From contig CM040102.1 of the NCBI GenBank assembly GCA_022496805.1, forward strand, positions 6,187,001 to 6,251,000: a stretch of 64,000 bases of DNA. Direction: 5' to 3'. The position numbers and the translations under genes were made by a program. The notes beneath the pieces were generated by a model that made no database searches, had not been told where the DNA came from, and saw nothing but the letters and a program-made list of their open reading frames with translations. This stretch comes from Pohlia nutans (Eukaryota; Streptophyta; Bryopsida; Bryales; Mniaceae). Positions 34,056-44,423 of the stretch are shown here, in pieces; the first letter of the stretch is position 1, and every line of letters begins with the position of its first letter.

Positions 34056-34704
34056 TATCTTCATGTTCTAGTAGTGTATGTATTCCGATCTTGATCAATG
34101 TACCAACTCCTTAGTTATTTTAATGTATAAATTTTGTCCTAAACCGTACATGGATAAGTCACTCTCACTTATAAAATCTACAATAATTATGTATGAGTGT
34201 GTTCTTGACATGAAAGATTGCAATGAAGAGGTGTTGACACAGGCCATTGTTGAACATCTTCACTTTTAATTTTGAAAATTTAACCCAAATTCTATTTAAC
34301 CTTGAAGTCACACACCCCCAAAATTTCAATTTTGAATGTGCATTATACAGTTCAAAGACATACTATAATCTTCCAATTCAACGATCCGATCTTACCAAGA
34401 TTTAATCAACACTTGTTTCATTAAGCTATGCTTACATTCATACGATTGAATACTATTAATAGTATCACTAATTTCAACAAATAGAGTTTTAAAGAAACAT
34501 CACCCAAAAGACAGTGGTTTCTCCCCTTTATTAGTGCTTTTCTCTGAAACGAGAAAGCAAAAAAATTCTGACGATTTCCATCGAAGTGCTTGAAATATTA
34601 TCAGTTTTCGTGTAACATGTCACATGTCAGAACTAACTGCCTCAGTTGCCTCTCTTGCAATGCAAGCATGCATCCAGCTTGCACTCATTGATGGCCCATT
34701 CACA
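34056..34704. other. Spacer, no gene seen
   Basis: The 63-codon frame at 34078-34269 has no recognisable domain. No repeat ends found. Confidence 0.45.
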
Positions 34705-34988
34705 CCCCAAACTCTAAATCCCCCTTGACGTAAATGCAAGCACTATTCACTCATGGGCTCCATGTTCTGAAATTTTCATTTTGAGCATTTCAAGGTCTTT
34801 TTTGGCAATTTTTTTTTTTGCAAATTTGGGACCTACAATCCCACATTAGTAAAGAAAGATTTCCTCGGAAATTTTAAATCATTGGAAAAGGGGGTTATTT
34901 TTTTTAAGGTATGCCCCTACATGCACAAAATAGAGGGGCAAGTTTTGTCCTCTTGCATTAACGTCAAGGGGGGGAATTAGAGTTGGGG
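34705..34988. mobile_element. MITE with CCCCAACTCTAA ends
   Basis: The left end CCCCAAACTCTAAATCCCCC has an inverted partner ending in TTAGAGTTGGGG, and both continue into CTTGACGT(T)AATGCAAG. It is flanked by a 7 bp direct repeat, ATTCACA, so an hAT-like origin is possible. There are no coding frames. Confidence 0.75.
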
Positions 34989-35350
34989 ATTCACACCAGC
35001 CCTTGCTCCCGCACTTGCATTCCTCGTGAGGTAAAATCATATACACTAAAATATAAACTTTGCATTGTTGAAGTTTGTCTTCTCTGAATGCAACCAACGT
35101 TGATCACAAAATACACGCACTTCCCTGCCGCAAATTTCGAACTATTTGTTTGTTTTTTTTATTTTGTTTTTTTTATTTCTGCGTTGCTTCACTTTCTTAC
35201 ATGTGTTCCTTTTGCATTGTAGAGATTTAAATAAAATTTATTTTTCTAGGCTACTTACCTTAACGCATGCACATCCTGCCGCATGTGGCTAGTACAAACC
35301 GGCCATGAGCCATCAACCCTATGTATACTGTCAAGGGCATTTTATTTTTA

Positions 35351-35503
35351 TTGTCTTAGCCCCACAAGTGGAGAGACTACGGAAATGCTTTGTTTTCAAA
35401 ACTTACACAGTTGAACAGTCAAAACAAGCCGTATAAGTAAATTTGGGGTAAATACTCACATAGAGACTACGTAACAAGCCACTTGTTTTTCATGAATCAA
35501 GTG
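35351..35503 (+). repeat. Short interspersed repeat, copy 1 (AGAGACTACGGAAA family)
   Basis: About 150 bp with 'GAGAGACTACGGAAATGCTT', 'GAACAGTCAAAACAAGCCGT' and a second 'AGAGACTACG'. Related copies lie at 42961-43110 (inverted) and 51381-51830 (split). No ends or coding frame are known. Confidence 0.6.
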
Positions 35504-35941
35504 CCAAAGTGGCAATATAAAATGTTATAGTAGTGCTCCACATTTCAACATTCATCCACATATTGAATAAAAAATATCACATGTTCATAATTATGTATCG
35601 TTTTCATCCACAATTAGGAAATTTCATTCATTTTTTAATAATTGAAGTTTTATGACAAAAACTTCAAGGTTTTTGACTGTACTACTCCAAGTGAATACTA
35701 TACTACTTTTTGCTAATAGTGCATGTCGTACTAATCCCAAAAACACGCTCTATTTTGCAAAATCATGAAATTGACAAGGATTCCAATTTGTAATGAGTGC
35801 CTGAAATCTTCATTTCGCATTGATTTACATTTTAATGTCACCTTCACTAATTACCCTCCCTCCCTATTAGCAAAAAGTAGCGTACTATCTACTGGGTCAG
35901 GTAAAAAAGTTGTGGTCATGTGCAGGCATCACCTCGGTCGG

Positions 35942-36174
35942 TTAACCCCTAAACGTCCTATGGGGATAGTATATACGTTTTCGTATAATTAGCATTTGCT
36001 ACCAACAAGAAGTTCTAAATTGGGATCTCAATAGCTCACTAGAACCGCATTGACTTAAATTTCAACTTCTTTGTTGAACTCAAACCCATTAAAGACGTGG
36101 ATCCATTCCAAATACAAGAAATATACACTGTATTCTACTTGCTACAAAGGCATTTTCAGACGTTTAGGGGTTAA
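35942..36174. mobile_element. TTAA-flanked (piggyBac-like) MITE, 233 bp
   Basis: Left end TTAACCCCTAAACGTCC; right end GACGTTTAGGGGTTAA. The same subfamily is at 41655-41887 (same orientation) and 52169-52401 (inverted), with the shared core 'GGATCCATTCCAAATACAA'. Confidence 0.88.
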
Positions 36175-36645
36175 AATGTGGACTCCCTTATGCAGCTTCC
36201 TTTTCAGTTACTCATGAGGAGAAAAGAGTGTGGGCTCTAGCCTCCCATCAGATGCAATGAAGGAGCATCTGACGTAATGAATTTAGAAGAACTTAACTTC
36301 AAATTTTTATTTTTAGAATTTGAAATTTGGTATGATTGGTTAAAACTAAACATTCTATTTTAAATTGTTTAATTTTATTTTTTTCAAAGGAGTTAACATC
36401 GATACTTTTCCCAAATTGTAAATTTTGTAAGACTTAACTATGTAGAAGTGTTTGTCTTTGAAAAATTCTCCTAGGTGGAATTTAACGTGGATCGGCATAA
36501 TTAAAATTGGGTTGGAAAGTACGCTTCATTTCCTATTTGGAATTTTTTTTTATTTTTTACAAAAACATCTTTTTCTTTTCATCACAGGCAGTCCATAAAA
36601 ATTGGTAGTGACCATAAAATGGTCGATGTGTCACGTAAGGGTTCA
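36171..36645. mobile_element. Degenerate TTAA-type element adjoining the previous one
   Basis: Shares TTAA 36171-36174 with the preceding MITE. It ends near CACGTAAGGGTTCAAG, and its interior resembles 43-971 (for example 'ATGATTGGTTAA', 'ATTGGGTTGGAAA'). The ends are eroded. Confidence 0.42.
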
Positions 36646-36649
36646 AGTT

Positions 36650-37543
36650 GGTCCAAACAAAGAGGGTTGAAGAGTTAGACTATTTTATTAGTAATTTATC
36701 TATAGTGTTGCTTAGTGTAAAGGGTATGGTCTAACAAGGGTTTAAGAATGTTATGTCTTAACCAAGGATTGTTCCTGCAATTTTTCATTTTTCATACAGG
36801 GTGGTACCAATGAAACAAACATTGTACAGTACATAGCACTTTCATCTAGAGTTAAGATGAACTCATTATAATTGAATGACAATTTGCTCAAATGGGTGAA
36901 AATATGTTTACACATAAAGTTCTTTAGATGCCCACTGTTGCACCTCTGAACCTCAAGCATATGTTAAGGGGATCAAAAGAATCACAAAAAAAAATTATCT
37001 AACTTAAGCTGATCCAAACAACGAGGGTTCTCGCGAGGGTTGGATAGTTGAAATATTTTATTAGTATTTTACACCATATCATCACTTTAGAAAATGGGTG
37101 TGGTTCAAGAAGTATTGAAGAACGTTTTGTACGGATGAATATTTTGAAATGAGTTTTTAGCTCTCTCTTAAAAGATTTTCTTATTTTGGCTATATTTTTC
37201 CTGCCTTAAAAAGGTTATCCCCAACTCTCTTATCATGCAATTCTTGAAACTTATGTTGTGAATTGAAGGAGATTGACGACCATCAACCTATTATCTTGCA
37301 ATTTTGTAATTTAAAAAAATAAAAAATCGGTGTGCATGTTGCACGTTCACTTTTAATGGAAGTATTGTTCAATATTGACAATGTATGCAAGTTCACCTTT
37401 GGAAGCAATGTTCAATATTGACAATGTATGTAAGTTCACCTTTGTTAGATAAATGTTTGAGTATGGTTCGTATTATTATATTGTCATAATTTTAATTGGT
37501 TCTTGTTGGTAATTGAAAATAGATTTTAACATATCTTAGCATG
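36650..37543. other. AT-rich spacer, no gene seen
   Basis: It contains a direct duplication of 'TGTTCAATATTGACAATGTATG' near 37368 and 37409. No gene signal. Confidence 0.45.
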
Positions 37544-37837
37544 TATTCCCTACGTCCCACTTAAACACCGTGATACCCACTTAAATTTTGTCCCAAAGTA
37601 AAACCTTGATTTTTGGTCTTACACACTTCTGAGTAATTATCCCCATGTGCATGAAGCCAATCCCAACATGGCATGAGAAATTATCCCCATGTGTGTCAAT
37701 TATAAAACTAAAACATACCCTTATGTGCATGAAGCCAATCCCAACAATGACAGGTGTTGCTTTTAGCCCCACCTCCTTTTCCATATAATTTATGAATTTA
37801 AGAGAAATCAAGGTGTTTTAGTGGGACAAAGGGAGTC
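37544..37837. mobile_element. Stowaway-like MITE
   Basis: The left end TATTCCCTACGTCCCACTTA and the inverted GTGGGACAAAGGGAGT at the right fit the plant Stowaway consensus CTCCCTCCGT. The right TA flank is lost. It has an internal duplication of 'TGTGCATGAAGCCAATCCCA'. Confidence 0.7.
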
Positions 37838-37859
37838 ATTTTTACAACCATATGAAGTT

Positions 37860-38665
37860 TCATAGTGTTGATTTTATGTGAGTCTCAAATTGCAAGAATA
37901 TGTACATTTTAACCAAAGATCTACATAACCATATGAATTTTCACAATGTTGATTATAATTGTATTCAAGATTATTATCATATTCAATCCATGTACACTCA
38001 GGTATAATTGCTTACAAATTTTTGACTCCTCCCTCACAAAAACATGAGTCCTTTTCTAAATTGTAATGTGCTTGATATGCTACCCATGAACCTACAAATT
38101 AAAAGGATATCCGTACTCTAATTCTCTACTAGTAGAATTTTTTTTTACCATATTTGTAATTTTTAGAATCAATGCAGCCACTTGACATAGGATCTAACTA
38201 CTTTCAATGCTTATGAAAATATTTGTAAGCATGTTGTACCCAATTGTACATTACTCATATAGATATAGATCTATATAACCATACAAATTTTTAGAGTGGT
38301 GATTTATAAGTGTATCTAAAATTTCTTCATGTTCAAATTGTGTACATTTTAGCCAAGAATCTATATAATCTTATGAATTTTCACCCTACAAACGAGGCTG
38401 CAAATTATAAGTGCATCCAAAATTGCTTTCATGTTCGAATTGTGTACATTTTAGCCGAAAAGCTATGTAACCATATAAATTTACAAAGTGTTGATTATAA
38501 GTGTATCCAAAATCGCTCTCATTTTCAAATTGTGTACAATTTAGCCAAGAATCTATAAATTTTCATAGTGTGATTATAAAATGTATTCAAAATTAATCTC
38601 ATGTTCATATAGTGTAGATTTCAGACAAAGAATCTATACAACCATATGAATTTTCATGGTGTTGA
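37860..38665. repeat. Degenerate tandem array, unit about 100 bp
   Basis: Repeated order of 'GTTGATTATAAGTGTATCCAAAAT', 'TCATGTTC.AATTGTGTACATTTTAGCC' and 'AATCTATATAACCATATGAATTTTCA', roughly five to six copies. One more partial copy lies at about 38850-38900, separated by unrelated sequence (38668-38845). Confidence 0.75.
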
Positions 38666-39092
38666 TTACCGTAGGCACAAGGACAAGTTGGGCATTAAAA
38701 AATCTAAAAACAAAATGCCAAAATTTCAGGAAATTACTTAGAAAAAACAAGGATGTCAGGGAATTTTCAAAGTACCCAATTTAATTTCCACACTTTTATT
38801 AATTATTGGGAACTAATGTACCCAACCTGCCCCTTTGGTATAAGTGTGTAAGTGTATCTAAAATCACTCTCATGTCCAGATCATGTACATTTCCAACAAG
38901 AGTCGCTTTTGGGCAAGGCTTGAAAATTCACTCATTCTCGCTTGGAACGTCGGTCTCTGACTTCAATCACGACGTGTGAATGTTTCTACAGTTAGGTGTC
39001 GTACCTTTGAGCTACAGTAGATGCGAAGGTGGATGCCACATGGTGCTCATCATTGTTCTGTATTTGCTTTCATGGTGGGAGTGACGGTGTCC

Positions 39093-39316
39093 TAAGGTTG
39101 GATAACCCATTACCACCACGACACCTAAAACCACCAACTCCTACACCCCTCTTACATTTTAGGAAGGAAATGTAGACTATCAATACATGACTTATGCATG
39201 AATTGCTCAAATGTTAAGTCATGTACCGACAACTTACATTTCCTCCCTGAAATGAAGGAATGGTGTAGAAGTTGGTGGTTTTAGGTGTCGTGGTGATAAT
39301 GGGTTATCCAACCTTA
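39093..39316. mobile_element. Palindromic MITE with TA-AGGTTGG ends
   Basis: Over 50 bp of near-perfect terminal inverted repeat begins AGGTTGGATAACCCATTACC. It is flanked by TA on both sides, and the total is about 224 bp. The ends resemble the AGGTAGAG family only in the AGGT start and TA flank. Confidence 0.85.
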
Positions 39317-39575
39317 TATGGACAGCCAGTTCTGTTGTAACTCCTGGTTTGCAAAAATCACCTCCAGTGAGGTATTTATCCACAACACATATTAAGGTAA
39401 CTATTCCTTAAAGCGTTCAGCTTACCAACTCAGCCTATTACACACATAGCACAAAAAATGTTTTCAGAGGGTCATATTAGCAAGTTCAAGAGGATTCGAA
39501 CGCACTTTAGCATGAATTATTTGGACATAGTATGAATAAGTTATGAATTTCCGAAGTGCTAACTATAGGTTGACC

Positions 39576-40124
39576 TTAACCCTTGAACGCTCCTGCGTCC
39601 AATATCTGGACGATGGACAGATTCAAGTTATTCGATTCTCATCCGCCATGGACAGTTTTCATCCAAATAAATTTCTCTTGGTTCTTGTGCAAGTTCACTA
39701 TGTATTGTACGGTTTGGATGTTTAAAATTGGTTATTATGATTTTTGGAAAAATCACACAATTGGTTTATGTCAAGTTTCATTCGTAGTTCAAAAAGTGAG
39801 ACCTAAAACATGATTTTCCAAAATAAGTAGAACCAAATAATGGAAACCATACCATCTCATAGAGCATGTCATTCCAATTTCATTCTAATATTAATTATTT
39901 TTTTTTGTGTTAATGTGGGATTTTAAATCGAATTTCAAGAGAAAACCTTGCAAAAATAATTAAAAATACTTAATAAAAAAAATGATAAATCCAACCGTAC
40001 AGATGTGATCTTCACATTGACATTTACAACTTTGCTTTGTACATCAACTCCATTTTTGGTATTCATCTAACATTTTACAATGTTTCTTTGAAAACATTGT
40101 TGAATTGGGACCTTAAAGGGTTAA
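39576..40124. mobile_element. TTAA-flanked element, 0.55 kb
   Basis: Left end TTAACCCTTGAACGCTCC; right end GGACCTTAAAGGGTTAA. Its left half ('GCGTCCA', 'AATAAATTTCTCTTGGTT') has an inverted, truncated relative at about 53760-53930. Confidence 0.68.
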
Positions 40125-40508
40125 AGCGACCCTAAACTCTGATGTTCAGATTGTCCTCATTCTCATCAACAATAGGGTGTCAAAATCTACTTATTATGAA
40201 AGATTGAGGTATGCACGCTTTAAGGAAATGATCGCTTTTAGTTATAGTTACCTTACAGATAGGGTGACTGAGTACGTACTCTACAAATTGATTGATCATT
40301 TAGTAAAAGTGGCGATAAATTTACACATACCGTACTCGCTTCATTCTGCCAACGAGTAGCAAAAAAAATGATTAATTATATTGACCCTAGACTGAGGCAG
40401 AAAAATGAAATACAGAGTGACCATTGTCTTTTCCTTTTGACCTGGTCAAGCAGGACCTTCAATGCTCAGCCTAATTCTACTGGACCAGCTTCTTCATGCC
40501 GACTCACA

Positions 40509-41073
40509 TTAACCCTTAAACGTACCACTCCTTTGTAGAAAAGTCAAACTACACAATTTACTTAATTTAGCCTTCAAGATTTATCAAAATATATTTTGTA
40601 ATATTTTTCATGCATGGAATTGAATGTTTCCTATCAGTCTTGAAATTTTCAGATTTTTTTGATTTAATACGGCATTTTTAACAAAATTTTAAGTCAAATA
40701 CTTCAAAAAATAATTTTTATTACAAAAAAGCTTTAAAATTTTAATATTTTTTTGGGATCCGGTACGTATTACAATGGAGAATCACACGATATGTTTTCCA
40801 TAGAAACGTTTTATTTCAATTTTCAAATTCGAAAGCTGAAAATCCTATCATTCCTATGTAGTGTAATTCAAACCTTGACCTACAAAGCTTGCACAAGCAA
40901 TAAAATACTCAATAATTGGAATTTTTAAGATTTGAAAAGTGGAGTACAAACTAGATTTAATAAACTTCATTTTTTTAGTGGGGTGTATTAGCAACAAAAG
41001 TCATCTTCAATATCAAAATTGGGTTTGACCAACAAACATCCAGTTACTGGATGCGTGGACGTTTAGGGGTTAA
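40509..41073. mobile_element. TTAA-flanked element, 0.57 kb
   Basis: Left end TTAACCCTTAAACGTACC; right end GGACGTTTAGGGGTTAA. Of the same length class and left end as 14342-14928. Confidence 0.78.
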
Positions 41074-41155
41074 TAAGCGCCCAGACTTTGATGAAAGGAC
41101 GACGTACATATGTACAGGGGGACTGGGGGAGCAACTGTTCTAAAAACCAACCAAC

Positions 41156-41333
41156 TTAACCCCTAAAGGACCAAGGATTCATGATAAATTCAATTGTGGA
41201 AAAGATGGAACCAAATTCTATACGGCTGAAATTAGTGAATTACATAACATGTGTTGGTCAACAAAGCTAAATAAATTTGAGAAAAAAGAAGTCCACATAG
41301 GACCTACTGAAAAGAACATTATCTAGAGGTTAA
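41156..41333. mobile_element. Degenerate TTAA-type element, 178 bp
   Basis: Left end TTAACCCCTAAAGGACCAAG followed by GATTCATG, the inverted order of the 240 bp subfamily at 48-52 kb. The right end shares TTAA 41330-41333 with the next element. Confidence 0.5.
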
Positions 41334-41658
41334 TCCTAAACGTACCAATCCTTTGAACACAAGTAGATGCTAGCTTCAAAAGTAGATATTAGCATGACTC
41401 ATATGTACATGAGGTGTACATGAGAGGACCATCACATGCATGAAATCTACCCAACAAATTTGACATACTTGCATTTGGAGGCCTCTCTAATATTATCAAC
41501 ATCTCCCCATCACAAGAAATTTACTCCGATTGGTAGAGAATTTAATGGGCTTGCAAAGGTGACTTGGATGAAAATCATCCGAGATTGTATGAGAAAGTTA
41601 CAAGGCTTTGAATCTGTTCATGACCTAGTTTTTGGACGCTGGGATGTTTAGGAGTTAA
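41330..41658. mobile_element. TTAA-flanked element, 0.33 kb subfamily
   Basis: Left end TTAATCCTAAACGTACC; right end GGATGTTTAGGAGTTAA. Inverted relative of 8263-8592. It shares a TTAA with each neighbour. Confidence 0.7.
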
Positions 41659-41887
41659 CCCTTAAACGTCCCATGGGGATGGTATATACGTTGTCGTATA
41701 ATTGAAATTTGCTACTAACAAGAAACTCTAAGTTGAGATCTTAATAGCTCATTAGAACTGCATTGATGTAAATTTCAACTTCTCTTTTGCACCCAAACCT
41801 ATTAAAGGTGTGGATCCATTCCAAATACAACCAACATACACCGTATTCTAGTGGTTGCCATGGCATGTTCATACATTTAGGGGTTAA
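41655..41887. mobile_element. TTAA-flanked (piggyBac-like) MITE, 233 bp
   Basis: Left end TTAACCCTTAAACGTCCC; right end ATACATTTAGGGGTTAA. Close relative of 35942-36174 over its full length. Confidence 0.82.
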
Positions 41888-41915
41888 TCTAAACTAAAAC
41901 CATTGGGAGAATGTA

Positions 41916-42095
41916 CACTAGTAGAAGACCTGACATTTCTTTGGAACAGTGAACAATGGGTGAACACTATGCTTATATTTGTGTCTCCTTGTGACCAAAA
42001 TCACTCACCAACACAAACACAACCCATGTGCCTAGCGTTGTTTCATTCCTTTTTCATTTATAGTAAGTGAAGAACGACACATTTCCTACTACTGG
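41916..42095. mobile_element. Possible mini-CACTA element
   Basis: Left end CACTAGTAGAAG; right end CCTACTACTGG, with GACATTTC-like complementarity just inside. The right end is imperfect and no clear 3 bp duplication is seen. Confidence 0.35.
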
Positions 42096-42529
42096 TATGA
42101 CATATGACTGATTGGATGGACATGCATGTCGATGACAGACGGATATTAATCAATACATTATTGACCACACTCGGTTTCCTTCCAAATCCTGCAACGTCAG
42201 AAAACGACAGTCGTTGTGGAGTGTTCAGATTTAGTAATGCGAATTACTGTACATCTGTGTCACTTGTACAATTTGATCTTTCTTGCTTGGAACATCGTCT
42301 TGGACATCGCATCTGCCAAATCCTGCATTTTTCAGGTGCCTAGGTCAGCAGCCTAGCTATGACAAATAAATGGTGCGAGGGATATATATCCCTATCAGGA
42401 AGCTCAGCAATTGCAACTGGCACAAGTTTCAACCTAAATTAGTGGGCCTGTATATGATTGAGAAGAAGAATTTGGGCAAGGGAGCTTATTAGCTGCTCAA
42501 CATTCTCAATCAGTTGTAGATTGAAGCTG

Positions 42530-43200
42530 ACAAAAAAAAGACTCGATATTCCCTGTCTTCTTTCTCCAAGGATGTTGTGAGAACTCCGTCACTCTTCTTC
42601 ACTGTAAAGAAAAAGACTGACAAGTTTGTTATTCACTGTAGGGAGCTTCGTCTCCTCTTTTGTCAACAATGTTGTGAGAATTTTTCATCTCCATTGTAGA
42701 TGGAAACGAAAAAACACCAGACTTGGAAGTCATTGTAGAGAATTTAGTGAGTAGCCTGTATTCAATTTCCAAGGATCATCTTCGATAGAAACCAAAAAAA
42801 AGACAGAAATCTGATATTCAAGGGTATTGTGAGAAGTCACTCTTCTCCACTGAAGATGGAAAACTGACAAGTTTGTTATCCAATGTAGGGAGCTTGGTGA
42901 TTGGTCTCTCTTCTTTAGCCAACAATGTTATGAGAACTTTGTAGATGGAAACGAAAAATACAAGCGGCTAGCTGCGGAGTCTCTGCCTTAGTATTTATCC
43001 TAGATTTATTTTACGGCTTCATTTTACTGTTCAGGCGCATAACTCCTGGTAACTTCTCAAAAACGAAGCGTTTCCGTAGTCTCTCCCCTGGTGGGCAGAG
43101 ACAACAAACACAAGACTTAGAAATCGTTATAGAGGGTTTCGTGAGTGGCCTGTTTTCATTTTCTAAGGGCTGCTCAGAAACAATGCTGCTCTAGATTCAT
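42530..43200. repeat. Diverged direct repeats upstream of the IQD-like gene
   Basis: Blocks such as 'CTGACAAGTTTGTTAT.CA.TGTAGGGAGCTT', 'CCAACAATGTTATGAGAA' and 'GACTTGGAAGTCATTGTAGAG' recur two or three times. The interspersed repeat at 42961-43110 is inserted in this series. Confidence 0.6.
42961..43110 (-). repeat. Short interspersed repeat, copy 2 (inverted)
   Basis: Read on the minus strand it has 'GAGAGACTACGGAAACGCTTCG' features, a 'GAACAGTAAAATGAAGCCGT' block and the closing 'GAGACTCCGCAGCTAGCCGC'. It matches the copies at 35.4 and 51.4 kb. Confidence 0.65.
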
Positions 43201-44423
43201 GGAGCTCGAGTTTCATAACATGGATTAGCAAACGGGGTTCGCTCCCACGTATACATATATGTAGAGAGCTACGAGTAATTTACTCCTGGCACTGTGGTAA
43301 TAATTTGTGCACAAGGCTACAGTAGCCAGGCTGGTGGAAAGGGAGACTCGCACAGGTTCGAATGTGTGTGTGCCCAGAGCCATTTGTCAGACTCCAGCTA
43401 CTCTACTGCACCAGTTCCACTCATACAGTCGCAGTGGAACCCACCCTTGCAACCTCTTCACCTGTAGCATGCAAGCTCCACTTCACTTTCCCCAAAAAAG
43501 GAGGTGAGAGGACACAGTTTGGTAAGCCGGGAAATTCATGTCAAGGGACCCTCCTCACATAGAGCCTCGATCTCACTCCAGTGCATTTCTGCTCGTCACT
43601 CCATTATGCAGTTTGTTGAGGACTCACGGAATAGACCATTGGTATCATGTCGTCGTCTCGAGATCTGAGGTTTCATCAAACCCACAGCCTTGGAATCCGA
43701 TATACTGAACATTATTGATCGTCCCTGTGAAGCGTTTGATAGCAACGGGAGTGAGTTAGTACTCTTGCCTTGATTCTTGGTGTTGCTGATGGATTTCATG
43801 AGCTCTTTGTTAGTCATTGACGAACTATTGATTTCCAGCACGTTCCTGTGAAGCTTTTGCATCAGATTTGATAGAAACGGGAGTTAGTACTCTTGCCTTT
43901 TTTGTTCAGTTTTTATTGTTGTTGTTGATGGATTTTCATGATTGAGCTACTTCTAGTCTTTGTTAATTAGTTTGTGACAAGGCTCCGAAGAATGAAGATT
44001 CCGATTCATGACAAAGCGAGGATCGATACCTACAGTGACATGGTGTCCTTGTAGCTAGAAACTGGCAAACGCCATAGCCTGCTCATTTGGGATCATAATC
44101 TGATCGAACGCCATAGCCTGAGCTTTGGTTAGTTTGTGATCCTGAAGATTCAGATACATGACAAAGCGAGGATCAATACGTGACATGGTGTAAAAACTGG
44201 GAAACGCCATAGTCTGCTCATTTGGGATCACATTACATTGATTGCAAGGTTTTGGGCTATCGTCTGCCGAGTGGGAAAAACCATTGCAGATGGCACAAGG
44301 TGCTTGATGACGATGTGGAGGATGGGCGATTGGTACCGATGGACGAAGACTGCAATAGGGAACAGGGATGGTTCTAGAGCGGAAAGGATGATAGTCTAGA
44401 GGCGAAGGGAAACTTTGCTTACA
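43201..44423. other. Region upstream of the IQD-like gene, no firm gene
   Basis: It probably includes the promoter and 5' leader of the IQD-like gene. A direct duplication joins 44007-44095 and 44161-44230 ('ACAAAGCGAGGAT', 'AACGCCATAG.CTGCTCATTTGGGATCA'). A reverse frame across it is discussed under findings. Confidence 0.45.

Noticed and set aside
42104..42343. 79-codon frame upstream of the IQD-like gene
   Set aside because: No recognisable domain or conserved neighbour; consistent with chance.
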